Part shown: positions 1 to 8,757 of the stretch, piece by piece
Position numbering within the stretch: position 1 is the stretch's first letter
Layout: every line of letters begins with the position of its first letter
NCBI GenBank assembly: GCA_002410555.1
Contig: DHSR01000057.1
Span: 53,239-117,238, forward strand
From: Bacteroidales bacterium UBA5281
GTDB taxonomy: Bacteria > Bacteroidota > Bacteroidia > Bacteroidales > Lentimicrobiaceae
Direction of reading: 5' to 3'
DNA: 64,000 nt
Notes under the pieces: model-generated
Database searches by the model: none
Seen by the model: the letters and a program-made list of their open reading frames with translations, nothing else
What the model was told of the DNA's origin: nothing
Translations under genes and position numbers: made by a program

Positions 1-784
1 CTTCAAGAGAATAAGCAGGCGAGCTACCCGTAAGCCGCTTTACTTGTTGTCTGTTTACCAGACAGCAACGGTGACACTTAATGATATCCGGGAATTTTAA
101 TGTCATCTTTTCTACGGCACTCAGTGTTTGTCTGATGAGCTGCCGGCGGATCTGCCCGTTTTTTCGGTAAAAAACTTCTATATAGTTGCCAGATGATTGT
201 ATGAGTACTACATTGTGAATGTTATCCTCAAAAACATCTTTGCCATTCTCAGAAACAATGCTAAGCGTTGGGTTTACACCAGAAGTGGTGCCTTTGTCAT
301 GCTCATCAAGCCAGTGACGGCCAGAATCGATTACCCTGACTACCTTGTTCTTAAGCACATGGTTGTAATTCAATAGATTGAAAAGTACCAAAGGCAATAA
401 AGCCAGTGCACCAGAACGGAATAAGGTGAGTGACTGCAAATTTGGTATTTCAAAAATCCAGGCGGAAAGACTGAAACCGGCAATGAGAATAATAAAATTG
501 TAGATATTCCAGATAATTTCTTTGAGGATGGTCCACCGGGCAGATTCGAAAAGTCGGGGCATCAGGCCAGGTAAAAAAAGTGTGTTAAGAAAAAACGTGG
601 CTGCACTTACCATGCCAAGGACCAGGATAAAGTAACCTTCTTTGCGGGAGGCCATAAAGTCAATTCCAAAAGGCTGAAAATAAAGCGAAATAAGCATAAA
701 AAACATGCTTACCAGCATAATGGTCCTAAGGTTATGTTTAAAATTATTATGAAAAGGGTAGGGTTGGTTCAGGTTTTCAAACAT
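1..784 (-). CDS. LytTR-domain membrane regulator (3' end outside the window)
   Basis: Read directly on the minus strand from an ATG at 784. The frame is open for 261 codons to the window edge, so the stop lies outside. The N-terminal part is hydrophobic, with about four membrane segments (roughly residues 20-42, 50-72, 90-112 and 120-140). From about residue 172 the sequence matches a LytTR DNA-binding domain: a strand region with SSGNYIEVFY, then IIKCHRCCLVNRQQVKRL, the equivalent of the family's F-x-R-x-H-R-S-x-x-V-N motif. Proteins with this layout are common in Bacteroidota and are thought to be membrane-coupled transcription regulators. No receiver domain is visible, so the membrane part is the likely sensor. 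Target genes are unknown. The last few dozen residues of the domain are missing from view. Confidence 0.85.
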   Translation of the reverse strand, partial: MFENLNQPYPFHNNFKHNLRTIMLVSMFFMLISLYFQPFGIDFMASRKEGYFILVLGMVSAATFFLNTLFLPGLMPRLFESARWTILKEIIWNIYNFIILIAGFSLSAWIFEIPNLQSLTLFRSGALALLPLVLFNLLNYNHVLKNKVVRVIDSGRHWLDEHDKGTTSGVNPTLSIVSENGKDVFEDNIHNVVLIQSSGNYIEVFYRKNGQIRRQLIRQTLSAVEKMTLKFPDIIKCHRCCLVNRQQVKRLTGSSPAYSLE

Positions 785-803
785 CTGGGGTAATTTGCAC
801 GTA

Positions 804-811
804 CAAAGATA
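804..811 (-). promoter_or_regulatory. Putative -7 box for the LytTR gene
   Basis: On the minus strand this reads TATCTTTG, an exact match to the Bacteroidota -7 consensus TAnnTTTG, 19 bases before the ATG at 784. No convincing -33 TTTG is seen at the right distance. Confidence 0.5.
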
Positions 812-834
812 GTATTAAATGAGATTCATTCGCT

Positions 835-888
835 GCCTGCCCGCCTGAGGTGGGATTCGTTGCCTGTCTGCCTGAGATGGGATTCATT
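835..888. repeat. Two tandem copies of a 27-bp unit
   Basis: The units at 835-861 and 862-888 are similar (both begin gcctg, carry gcctgag and end in gattcrtt). A further partial copy of the end of the unit precedes them at 823-830. It is noncoding and lies between divergent sequence features. Function unknown. Confidence 0.7.
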
Positions 889-1028
889 GCGTCTCTGTCT
901 GCAGAAGATGTAGCAGTATGCATTGATTTTCAGATGGTTTAAGGTGTCTGTGTAATCCCAATTTAAAATAATTGAGCTGGTTTCAAGATATTTCCTAGCA
1001 TTAAGGCCTGCTGGAAAACTCACTACCT

Positions 1029-1188
1029 TTTTATATTTCGGTGCTTTGCACCTCCCAAAATCACTAAACATACATTTTCTATAAATATTTCGCCACACTG
1101 TCGCTCTTTTTTAGATGCAAAACACCATACTATTTATAGAAAGAATGAGTCAGAACGATAATAAGGTGCTGCGCACCGTAATATAAAA
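1029..1188. repeat. Symmetric palindromic repeat element (MITE- or REP-like)
   Basis: The gap 785-1506 has no convincing gene, but it holds this element. Its outer arms are TTTTATATT (1029-1037) and AATATAAAA (1180-1188). Just inside each arm is a 13-bp palindrome, GGTGCTTTGCACC (1040-1052) and GGTGCTGCGCACC (1165-1177). Further in is a perfect 12-bp inverted repeat, TTTCTATAAATA (1076-1087) and TATTTATAGAAA (1131-1142). The spacings on the two sides match to within one base (23 and 22). Similar short palindromic intergenic repeats are widespread in Bacteroidota. No transposase is visible. The remainder, 1189-1506, shows nothing I can assign. Confidence 0.7.
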
Positions 1189-1506
1189 GCATGGAGACGT
1201 ATGCTTAGAAAAACCTTGCATTTAATATAAAAAATAGCATTATACCGAACTGATACCCAATGACATATTGGTTTTTTAGCAGGCTCTAACATTAGAGACC
1301 CCCATAAAAACTCTTCTTCTGGGCAATGCTTCATCACTTGATCCCACCTCCAATCTCCCAAAGTTAATGTAAGGCTTTGTTATTCAGAAAGAAGTGATGA
1401 ATCTTTTAAATTTATCCGGTCACTATTGATTTCCTGACATACTTAGTTACATCGTTGGATTGGAGTGACCCTCCTGTTTCGGTAAGTGTTTGGGAAACCT
1501 CAAATC

Positions 1507-4332
1507 CTATCTTTGGCAGATTACCTTAAAGGGGCAGTAAAGGCATTTTTTCTCGTTGGAAGTTTGGGAAAAGTTCACCCCGGGATCATAAATTTCAGCA
1601 ATCAGTGTGGTGAGATGCTGTTCAAATGAATCCAGGGCTGAATTATGATCTTCTTTGAGTTGTAACGTTTGTAAACCGGCTGCAATAGAACGGAAGCTGA
1701 ATAATGCAGCATTGATGTGGTCTGTATTCCATGAAAAATCTTTATCTCCTTTTGCCAGATAAATGTAGAACAACAATTGAAACGCTTTTTCTTTTATGGG
1801 TTTCTCTGAATTGAAAAGATCTTCCACAGCCTTGATTCCCAAATCGCCTGATGAAACCATGCCTGTTTTATAATCAATGATAAGTGTTTCATTATCTCGA
1901 TTATCAATGCGATCGGCCTTCCCGGTCAGCTTTACTTCTATAGTGCCTTTGGTGGTATCTGTTTGAAGTTTACGGCTCAGCGATTTTTCCAATGCAAGAA
2001 CCTTTACCTCTGCTGTTTCATCCAGCATACTGATTTCTTTTTCCAATGCAAGGGTAATCCATTTTTTGGCCAGGGTAGCTATAAGTAAATTACGTCCGGT
2101 AGTTATGTCACCTTGCGGGAAATCATTATTAAAAGCGCTGTTAATTTTTTCGGTAATAACGTTGCTCCCGTGTTTCAACTGATCGGCAGTGATTTTTTGA
2201 TTGCGCAGGGGTTGCAAAAGATTTTGCATTACCGCATGTACCACTATACCCAAAGTCCGGTGATCAATGTGCTCATCTTCCTGTTCTGTTTCATGGAGCC
2301 TGAGAACATAGCTGAAATAAAACCTTAAACTACAATTCAGATAGCTGGTAAGTGAGGTAGGTGAAAATCCTCGTCTGCCCAGATCTCTCAATTGCTGCAT
2401 AATGAATTCGTCCTTTTCAATCACAATTTTTGCGATGGGATTAAGCCGGGCAGATAATGATGGAGTGGTTTCATTGATGCTCACCCTGGTTGAATATTGG
2501 GGCATTTCGATCAGAAGCTGGGTGATAAAACGACTGCGTTCGCCTCCACCCAGCCGGCCAGGCTCGCTATTGTATATCAGCCATGCTTTCCGGCTACGTA
2601 TCAGCAGCCGGTAGAAATGGTAAGCATAAATGGCCTGCTGATCACGGTGGGTAGGCATGCCAAAATGCATACGAATGTCAAATGGTATATAACTGAGGTG
2701 AGATTTGGCCACAGGTAGTACTCCCTCATTGGCCGATAGCAGGATAATGTTGTCGAAATCAAGCGTACGCGTTTCAAGTAAGCCCATTATTTGAATGCCC
2801 TGAAGAGGTTCTCCGTAAAAAGCCACTGGCATCTGATGGGCAGCTTCTGAAAATAATAATTGAAGCGTGGAAAGTTGGCTGATAAAAGCATGAGAAGCTG
2901 AAAACTGCTGAAGGCGGTTTATAATGCGCGAGAGATTAAACAGCACTTCCATATCGGCCTGTCTGTTTTTTATGCCCTCGGTTGAAAATCTGGATTTAAT
3001 CTTGCCAATGCACTGTTGCAGGAGTAGTAACAGTGCCCGGGCATCCTTACAGTTGCCGGCAAATAAATGTGTTTCTTCATTAAAAGATGGCGCGGAAAAT
3101 GTTCTCAGTTTAAGTTCTTTCAATCCATAATAGGGCCGCTTACTCTGTACTATCTGATTGATCAGGGCCTGGCGATGTTCTTCGCTAATCAGATAAACCG
3201 CATAAGGATGCCGGAGCACATGCAGCAAATCTTTAAAATAATAGTTGAACTCCTGGTTATCCTGATTCACAACAGCATTAACATGGAGTTGTATTATATT
3301 GTTAAATAATTGATATAGTGGCGATTGGGTGAGTGGATAACCCATGGTGATGTTAAAAGCACCTGCTTCTTCAGGCATGGCATTCAATAAAGGGAGCAGT
3401 AAACTTTCATCGGCAAGTACGATGGCTGTGCTGCCTCTGGAGGTTTCATCCTCTGCCATGATTTGTCTGATAATGTGTCCGGCCATATTTGCCTGTCCCG
3501 TAAGTCCGGGTAAACCGGAAATAAGGATTTCATGTGCTTCCTCTTTAAACTTATCACTGAATGATCCGAAATCTCCCAGTTCTTTATCTTTGCGATAACT
3601 ACGAAGAAAAGTGCCTGCTTCCTGCAGGTCATTATTCATAAACCAGGCATCTGCATCCCACATCATAGTTGCTATTTTCCTGGATGTTAGTGACTTTATA
3701 AGGCGGATCTGAGCCGGAGTAAGGGCATTGAAACCGGCAAAAATAATATGATCCCATTGCTGAATATCCACAGAAATAACCCCTTCGGCAAGCATTCGGG
3801 TGGCCATTCCCTGGGTGGCAAGTTTCCGGGTCAATAATTCCTGCCTGAATATGTTATAATAAAGATGCATTGCATGGAAAAACTCCAGATAGTTCTTCTC
3901 GAAAGGGGTTAAAGGCTCGTTTTCTGCGTTCCATAACGAAATGGCTTTACTTTCGCTTAGAAAGCTGAAAAGCTGGGCAGGGTCAACCAGGTATTGCCCA
4001 ACCTCTTCAAAATCATGCAGCAGCCCGGAGGCTCTTCCGTAAAATTCATCAAAACTCAGTGCGTGTTCTCTTTCTATTTGCTGGTGCGCCGAATAAATTG
4101 ACGTCATCAGATCCAGAGGATCGGGGATGAGCAAGCCGCTAAGTTGAGCGGTAAAATCTTCAATAGGCAATATTGAGGGTGCCCATACGGGTTGTTCATT
4201 TAGTGGAACCAGATATCGTTTTAAAAATAAACCAGCACGCCGGTTGGGCAACACTACACAAAGCCTGCTTCCGGAGTGTGGAAAATGTGATTGAATATGA
4301 TTGGCCAGTATTTCAAGAAATGCCTGCTTCAT
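1507..4332 (-). CDS. AddB-like PD-(D/E)XK nuclease with degenerate helicase fold
   Basis: A 941-residue protein. The N-terminal two thirds look like an inactivated UvrD-type helicase (LCVVLPNRRAGLFL in the place of a Walker region, with no GxGKT). The C-terminal part is a RecB-family nuclease: H699 in LGIVVHAV, D807 in KADRID, D820 and K822 in LIIDYKTG. Four cysteines, C667 (YLNCSLRFYF) and C930, C933 and C939 in CLYCPFKVIC, match the iron-sulfur clasp of AddB-type nucleases. It probably acts in DNA double-strand break end processing with an AddA/RecB-like partner, which is not in the window. The start at 4332 is preferred over 4407 because the longer form would overlap the upstream gene with unrelated sequence. 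It is the last gene of the operon starting at 7021, 13 bases after the nucleotidyltransferase. Confidence 0.88.
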   Translation of the reverse strand: MKQAFLEILANHIQSHFPHSGSRLCVVLPNRRAGLFLKRYLVPLNEQPVWAPSILPIEDFTAQLSGLLIPDPLDLMTSIYSAHQQIEREHALSFDEFYGRASGLLHDFEEVGQYLVDPAQLFSFLSESKAISLWNAENEPLTPFEKNYLEFFHAMHLYYNIFRQELLTRKLATQGMATRMLAEGVISVDIQQWDHIIFAGFNALTPAQIRLIKSLTSRKIATMMWDADAWFMNNDLQEAGTFLRSYRKDKELGDFGSFSDKFKEEAHEILISGLPGLTGQANMAGHIIRQIMAEDETSRGSTAIVLADESLLLPLLNAMPEEAGAFNITMGYPLTQSPLYQLFNNIIQLHVNAVVNQDNQEFNYYFKDLLHVLRHPYAVYLISEEHRQALINQIVQSKRPYYGLKELKLRTFSAPSFNEETHLFAGNCKDARALLLLLQQCIGKIKSRFSTEGIKNRQADMEVLFNLSRIINRLQQFSASHAFISQLSTLQLLFSEAAHQMPVAFYGEPLQGIQIMGLLETRTLDFDNIILLSANEGVLPVAKSHLSYIPFDIRMHFGMPTHRDQQAIYAYHFYRLLIRSRKAWLIYNSEPGRLGGGERSRFITQLLIEMPQYSTRVSINETTPSLSARLNPIAKIVIEKDEFIMQQLRDLGRRGFSPTSLTSYLNCSLRFYFSYVLRLHETEQEDEHIDHRTLGIVVHAVMQNLLQPLRNQKITADQLKHGSNVITEKINSAFNNDFPQGDITTGRNLLIATLAKKWITLALEKEISMLDETAEVKVLALEKSLSRKLQTDTTKGTIEVKLTGKADRIDNRDNETLIIDYKTGMVSSGDLGIKAVEDLFNSEKPIKEKAFQLLFYIYLAKGDKDFSWNTDHINAALFSFRSIAAGLQTLQLKEDHNSALDSFEQHLTTLIAEIYDPGVNFSQTSNEKKCLYCPFKVICQR

Positions 4333-4345
4333 GTGACTTTTTTCG

Positions 4346-5074
4346 CTAAAATTTAATTTTTTGAATGATTTCATGTGCCTGTGCCAAAGCTTCAGGTTTG
4401 CCGGCATCCAACCAATAATCAGTATTGTCGCGAAACCCTGTAATGTTGTGATGTCGTGCCAGCGATAAATAAGTTTGCATGATTGAAAATTTATCCTCAG
4501 GCGGAAAATGTTTCAATAATTCGGGTGAAATAATGTGGATTCCGCTAAAGGCCAATTCGCTGTAACTACCGGCAGAAAAAAGAAGAATTGTTTCTTCAGT
4601 TTTTACGTTTTTCCATCCGCAAAGCCTCATCTCAGGATCAAAAAGCAGGTAACGTTGAGTAGGACGCTGCCTGACTGCCAGTGTGGTCAAAACGTTAGTT
4701 TTCAGATGATAATCATACATCTCAGCAAGATCAATACTGCTAATGATGTCACAATTATAAAGAATAAAAGGCTGATGATCGTCAAAAAACCAGGCTGCCT
4801 TTTTCAGGCCGCCGCCGGTATCAAGCAGTTTTTCGCTTTCATCAGAAAATTCAATCTTACAGCCAAAATTATTATTTTTAGCGAGGTATTGCCTGATGAG
4901 ATCGCTTTTATGGTGTATGTTGATGATGATTTCATGGCATCCTGCATGCTTAAGTTTTAACATGGCAAACTGTAGTAAGGTATAATCGCCAACCGGAATC
5001 AATGCTTTAGGCAGCGTATCGGTAAGTGGCCTGAGCCGGCTACCCAATCCGGCAGCGAGTATCATGGCTTTCAT
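4346..5074 (-). CDS. Sugar-1-phosphate nucleotidyltransferase, MurU-like
   Basis: A 242-residue protein of the GT-A-like nucleotidyltransferase family. The N-terminal signature GLGSRLRPLTDTLPKAL binds the NTP and contains the catalytic lysine. DTGGGL and YNCDI are the usual sugar- and metal-binding segments. Family members join NTP and a sugar 1-phosphate to give an NDP-sugar. The short length and the pairing with an AmgK-like kinase in the same operon suggest a MurU-type enzyme that makes UDP-MurNAc from MurNAc 1-phosphate in cell-wall salvage. Mannose-1-phosphate guanylyltransferase cannot be excluded from sequence alone. Its ATG overlaps the stop of the upstream 126-residue gene by 4 bases, so translation is probably coupled. 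Confidence 0.85.
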   Translation of the reverse strand: MKAMILAAGLGSRLRPLTDTLPKALIPVGDYTLLQFAMLKLKHAGCHEIIINIHHKSDLIRQYLAKNNNFGCKIEFSDESEKLLDTGGGLKKAAWFFDDHQPFILYNCDIISSIDLAEMYDYHLKTNVLTTLAVRQRPTQRYLLFDPEMRLCGWKNVKTEETILLFSAGSYSELAFSGIHIISPELLKHFPPEDKFSIMQTYLSLARHHNITGFRDNTDYWLDAGKPEALAQAHEIIQKIKF

Positions 5075-5451
5075 CTTGCTTTTTTAATGGTATCTTTTTT
5101 ATCCCGGTAATGGTTGCGATAAACCACTTTTTTAAATTCCCTTAGGATAATGAGTTCAGATAATATATGTGGTCGGGTTAAGTCAGGCTGCTCAGCCCAG
5201 GCTTCCTTAATGGCAGATTCAGAAATATCAATATGATATAACAGGGAAACCAGTCTGTGATTATCTGTAGCAAGCAGATCGTTCAGATAATATATAATCT
5301 CACTAAAAACCTGAGCATACACCATTTCCATGGACTGGGGAAAGTTAATTTCCATACCAAACCTGGCAAAATCCCGGTTTATCTGGGCAATGGTTTGTTG
5401 TATCAAACTTTCTTTGGCATCAAAAGGGCTAAGGTTTTGGGCTGGATTCAT
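5071..5451 (-). CDS. Conserved small protein of unknown function
   Basis: A 126-residue, predicted soluble, mostly helical protein with no signal peptide or recognised catalytic motif. It begins 3 bases after the stop of the zinc-ribbon gene and overlaps the nucleotidyltransferase by 4 bases, which strongly supports it as a real gene. The C-terminus is very basic (KKVVYRNHYRDKKDTIKKAR). I do not recognise the family. Its position suggests a role linked to the salvage or DNA-repair genes around it, but nothing in the sequence proves this. Confidence 0.7.
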   Translation of the reverse strand: MNPAQNLSPFDAKESLIQQTIAQINRDFARFGMEINFPQSMEMVYAQVFSEIIYYLNDLLATDNHRLVSLLYHIDISESAIKEAWAEQPDLTRPHILSELIILREFKKVVYRNHYRDKKDTIKKAR

Positions 5452-5454
5452 AAA

Positions 5455-5589
5455 TCAATCCTTTCTTTTTTTTGGTTTACATACTTGCTTTTCTTTTTTA
5501 ACCCTTGCACCACATTTTTTGCATTCAAACCCAGGTGAGGTGGTGTTGCTTTCTCCCTTCTTGCCTTTCTCACACATTGTTTTGCTCAT
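5455..5589 (-). CDS. 44-residue zinc-ribbon microprotein
   Basis: Read by eye on the minus strand from ATG at 5589 to TGA at 5457-5455. It encodes 44 residues with C6, then C23-x2-C26 (FECKKCGARV) and C37 (EKQVCKPKKRK), and a lysine-rich tail. Cys-x2-Cys plus a further Cys is typical of a small zinc ribbon. The gene fills the space between the kinase-RapZ gene (16 bases upstream) and the 126-residue gene (3 bases downstream), so it belongs to the same transcript. It is highly basic and could bind nucleic acid, but that is inference. Confidence 0.7.
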   Translation of the reverse strand: MSKTMCEKGKKGESNTTSPGFECKKCGARVKKEKQVCKPKKRKD

Positions 5590-5605
5590 AAATGCTGTTT
5601 TTTAG

Positions 5606-7021
5606 TTATTTCACCCATTTTTCCTTCATAAGGTGTGTGGGTTCGATGATGAGGTTATACTTTTTTTTCAGGTGGTTGGAAAGCTGATTGGCACAATATA
5701 CCGAGCGATGCTGGCCTCCGGTGCAGCCAAAACTCACCGAAAGACTGGTAAATCCCCGACTCATATAATTTTCCACTGCCTGATCCACCAGGATGTAAAC
5801 GCCTGACAGAAAAGTTGCCGGTTCAGCCTGCGCGGCCAGAAATTGGATGACAGGCTCATCATTTCCGCTAAGTATTTTATACGCTTCCTGCCTGCCTGGA
5901 TTAGGTAAGGCGCGACAATCGAAAACAAATCCTCCTCCATGTGCTCCACTATCATTAGGAATGCCTTCCTTAAATGAAAAGCTTTGAATTGATACTTTTA
6001 AGTCAGGTTTGGAAAGGGCGGCAAGCTTTTCATTGCCAGCCATTTTAAGCAGCAGGGAATCCAGTTCATTCAGCACCACTGGTGGATGATGGCGCTGCAA
6101 TAACATTTCCAGATTTTTAAGCGCATAGGGAATGCTTTGTAAAAAATGTTTTTTGCGTTGATAAAAACCTCGGTACCCATAGGCACCAAGTGCCTGTAAT
6201 ATTCTGATCAGAACAAAACCATAAAAATGTTCTGTGAAAATTTTTGCATCGGTAGGAATGACTTTATTCAACTCTCTGAGGTATAATTCAAGCAATTCTT
6301 CACGAAATGGCTCAGATAAGTTGGCTTTGGCATCATACAAAAGTGAGGCCAGGTCATAGTGCAATGGACCTTTGCGTGCGCCCTGAAAATCAATAAAATA
6401 AGGTGTTTCATCAACTATCATTACATTCCTTGACTGAAAATCACGCAACATAATGGTTTCGGCGGGTGACTCCAAAAGAAATGCCATCAAAGTGTTAAAA
6501 TCATCCTCGAGTGCCTGTTCATCAAAACCAATCCCCGACAATTTGGCAAAATAATATTTGAAATAATTTAAATCCCAGATCATACTTTGCCTGTCGAAAG
6601 CATGGCGGGGATAACAAATATTAAAGTCAAATGCAGCTACATTTCCGGTTTGCAGTAAAGGTAACTGTTTAACCACTTCACGGTAAAGTGTACAAACCCT
6701 TCCGGTAAAACCTTCCGTGGAGAGCAGTTCAAAAAGGGTGGTGTCGCCCAGATCAGTTTGAAGATAAACGTTATTTTGGCTGTCGTGGGAATATACCCGG
6801 GGGACATTTAAGCCCTGGTTTAAAAAAAAATGACTGAAGGCAATAAAAGCCTGATTTTCTCTTTTATCAGCATTGTAAGTTCCTATAAATGAAGCATTTT
6901 CCCCTGAGAGCCGGTAGTATAACCTGTCGGAACCTGAGGGAGCCAATGGAACACAATGTAAAACCTCTTGTCCATTCCATTGTTTAAATAAGTGTTTGAG
7001 CGCTTCGGTACGTGGTTGCAT
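5606..7021 (-). CDS. AmgK-like sugar kinase fused to RapZ C-terminal domain
   Basis: A 471-residue two-domain protein. Residues 1 to about 330 are an aminoglycoside-phosphotransferase-type kinase close to the AmgK group (COG3178): MLRDFQSRNVM is the catalytic loop, and FIDFQGARKGPLHYDLASLL carries the metal-binding aspartate and the group's DFQ-A-GP-YDL-SLL pattern. The last 130 residues are the C-terminal domain of RapZ, with FDCRALPNPG and SFGCTGGQHRSVY. RapZ's own N-terminal P-loop domain is absent. AmgK phosphorylates MurNAc or GlcNAc at the anomeric carbon. The RapZ C-terminal domain senses glucosamine 6-phosphate and binds small RNA in enterobacteria. The MurU-like gene in the same operon supports amino-sugar salvage. 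The start at 7021 is chosen because the 16 residues before it (from 7069) look non-coding. Kinase substrate and any sensor role are inferred. Confidence 0.85.
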   Translation of the reverse strand: MQPRTEALKHLFKQWNGQEVLHCVPLAPSGSDRLYYRLSGENASFIGTYNADKRENQAFIAFSHFFLNQGLNVPRVYSHDSQNNVYLQTDLGDTTLFELLSTEGFTGRVCTLYREVVKQLPLLQTGNVAAFDFNICYPRHAFDRQSMIWDLNYFKYYFAKLSGIGFDEQALEDDFNTLMAFLLESPAETIMLRDFQSRNVMIVDETPYFIDFQGARKGPLHYDLASLLYDAKANLSEPFREELLELYLRELNKVIPTDAKIFTEHFYGFVLIRILQALGAYGYRGFYQRKKHFLQSIPYALKNLEMLLQRHHPPVVLNELDSLLLKMAGNEKLAALSKPDLKVSIQSFSFKEGIPNDSGAHGGGFVFDCRALPNPGRQEAYKILSGNDEPVIQFLAAQAEPATFLSGVYILVDQAVENYMSRGFTSLSVSFGCTGGQHRSVYCANQLSNHLKKKYNLIIEPTHLMKEKWVK

Positions 7022-7157
7022 AAACAATTTTACTAATTTCGTCATCCTGAGAATGGCAAATTTAACCATTTATTCATGAAAATTGGCTCAGGCATAGTCT
7101 TTGCAGTCAATAATTCTTTTTGGATGACTAACCAACCTTTAATAACGCTTTTACCTT

Positions 7158-8630
7158 ATGGAAGTTAATGTTTCCCGCAAACAAATTATTTTTGCTCCTG
7201 ATTCATCACGCATCATTGCCCGGTTTTTGCACTTAAACGATGAGAGGGCTGCTATTCTTGTGCAGAATGTATTGGACATGTCGAAAGAAGAAATGAATGT
7301 AACACAGAGCCAGTTGTTGCGTGGATATGCCAGGCGGCATAGAAACATTTCCCGGACGCTTTCAAAGAATTTTGCCAAAATACAACCAGTCATTAAAGGT
7401 ATGGGCATCAATCCTGATTCGCTTTCACCCCAGCAGCAATCCCTTATTGGTGCTTACTTTACTATGGAATACTCCATTGAATCGGCTGCTTTTTTTAACC
7501 CTTCCATGGTTGCCAGTCCCGACCAAACGGAATTGCGTTCCGATGAAAAGCGGGTAATCATCAGTTTCAGGGCAACGGGCGAAGGTCATATTTCATCTAT
7601 TGTTTTCAGGGCAGGTGTGCTGGATAAAAACAATGATCTGATTCTTGAGCCCAGTGGAAAAATGTTGGCCGAAGCCGATAAAATAAAGCGACACATCTAT
7701 AACAAAAAGGAATTTAAGCGCAAACTCCAGGAGATGCATGAAGGCAAGCGCATGATCTCACCCGGTTTTGTCCTCGACAAACTGGGTGATGAATTTACCT
7801 ATGGAGAGTTGATGAAAAACATCGCTTCCGAGCGGGATTCTGAAGGATTGACCGAAGAGCAGGTTACGCTGCTGAATCATATGACATGGCTTGCTTCCTC
7901 TCATTATGAAGTAAATTTTTCGATTGATTCTGCCATTTCGGAAAGGGTGATTTTCCCTATTTCTGCTACCGAGCAACGCGGTATTGAAGATGCCCGGTTT
8001 GTGCAATTTTTTGATGAAGATGGGAAATGTACTTATTATGCCACCTATACGGCGTTTGATGGTATTGCCATACTGCCGAAGCTCATAGAAACGCGTGATT
8101 TTTATAACTTCAAAATCATGCCTATAAATGGTGAAATTGCCCAAAATAAAGGTATGGCCCTGTTTCCCCGAAAAATAAAGGGTAAATATGCCATGTTGTG
8201 CCGCATAGATGGCGTAAACAATTACATCGCCTATTCGGACAAGATCAATATATGGAGAGAAGCAAAAATAATACAAAAGCCACGCTATCCGTGGGAACTG
8301 GTTCAAATAGGGAATTCCGGTTCTCCCATCGAAACGGATGAAGGATGGCTGGTAATTACCCACGCTGTCGGGCCAATGCGCGAGTATACCTTGTCTGCCA
8401 GCCTTTACGATCTCGACGATCCGGAAATAGAAATCGGGCGGCTGAGTACTCCCCTTATTGAACCCAATGAGATGGAGCGGGAAGGGTATGTACCCAATGT
8501 AGTGTACTCCTGTGGATCTATTATTCATAATGGTGAAGTAGTGATACCTTATGCCATGTCTGATTATGCTTCCACTTACGCTACAGTAAATCTTGAAGAA
8601 TTGTTAACAGTTTTAAAAGCCGGTAAGTAG
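7158..8630 (+). CDS. GH130 family glycoside phosphorylase or hydrolase, catalytic Asp present
   Basis: A 490-residue protein. About 110 N-terminal residues are helical and precede the five-bladed GH130 core. Residues 275-280 (GIEDAR) contain the family's ED pair, with D278 as the expected catalytic acid. TYTAFDG, GMALFPRKIKGKYAML and SPIETDEGWLVITH are further GH130 signatures. GH130 enzymes act on beta-mannosides, either by phosphorolysis (for example beta-1,2- or beta-1,4-mannosyl linkages) or by hydrolysis. The substrate here cannot be told from sequence. It is followed by a diverged tandem copy and a GT4 glycosyltransferase, an arrangement that suggests synthesis and turnover of an intracellular mannoside. 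No signal peptide, so cytoplasmic. Confidence 0.85.
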   Translation: MEVNVSRKQIIFAPDSSRIIARFLHLNDERAAILVQNVLDMSKEEMNVTQSQLLRGYARRHRNISRTLSKNFAKIQPVIKGMGINPDSLSPQQQSLIGAYFTMEYSIESAAFFNPSMVASPDQTELRSDEKRVIISFRATGEGHISSIVFRAGVLDKNNDLILEPSGKMLAEADKIKRHIYNKKEFKRKLQEMHEGKRMISPGFVLDKLGDEFTYGELMKNIASERDSEGLTEEQVTLLNHMTWLASSHYEVNFSIDSAISERVIFPISATEQRGIEDARFVQFFDEDGKCTYYATYTAFDGIAILPKLIETRDFYNFKIMPINGEIAQNKGMALFPRKIKGKYAMLCRIDGVNNYIAYSDKINIWREAKIIQKPRYPWELVQIGNSGSPIETDEGWLVITHAVGPMREYTLSASLYDLDDPEIEIGRLSTPLIEPNEMEREGYVPNVVYSCGSIIHNGEVVIPYAMSDYASTYATVNLEELLTVLKAGK

Positions 8631-8757
8631 ATTTTATAAGTTTCTGATCGCCCGCATAAATTCATGATTTTGAAGTGGGAACTGCAAATATTTGTCTGCT
8701 TGCGGTTACTTTGTTCACCCAACCCGCATTAACTCTAACTACTAAACATTTTGTAAC

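Noticed and set aside
826..1361. Two short minus-strand reading frames of 90 and 75 codons
   Set aside because: They run through the tandem and palindromic repeats, have unusual composition and no recognisable similarity.
1410..1423. Shared string atttatccggtcac near 1410 and near 48797
   Set aside because: A 14-base match between two sites is expected by chance in a window this size, and the flanks do not align. The second site is explained by the alkB remnant.
4333..4407. Longer start for the AddB-like nuclease
   Set aside because: The added 25 residues would overlap the nucleotidyltransferase and do not resemble the family.
7758..8528. A 256-codon frame antisense to the first GH130 gene
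   Set aside because: It is fully covered by a strongly supported gene on the other strand, and its protein has no recognisable features.
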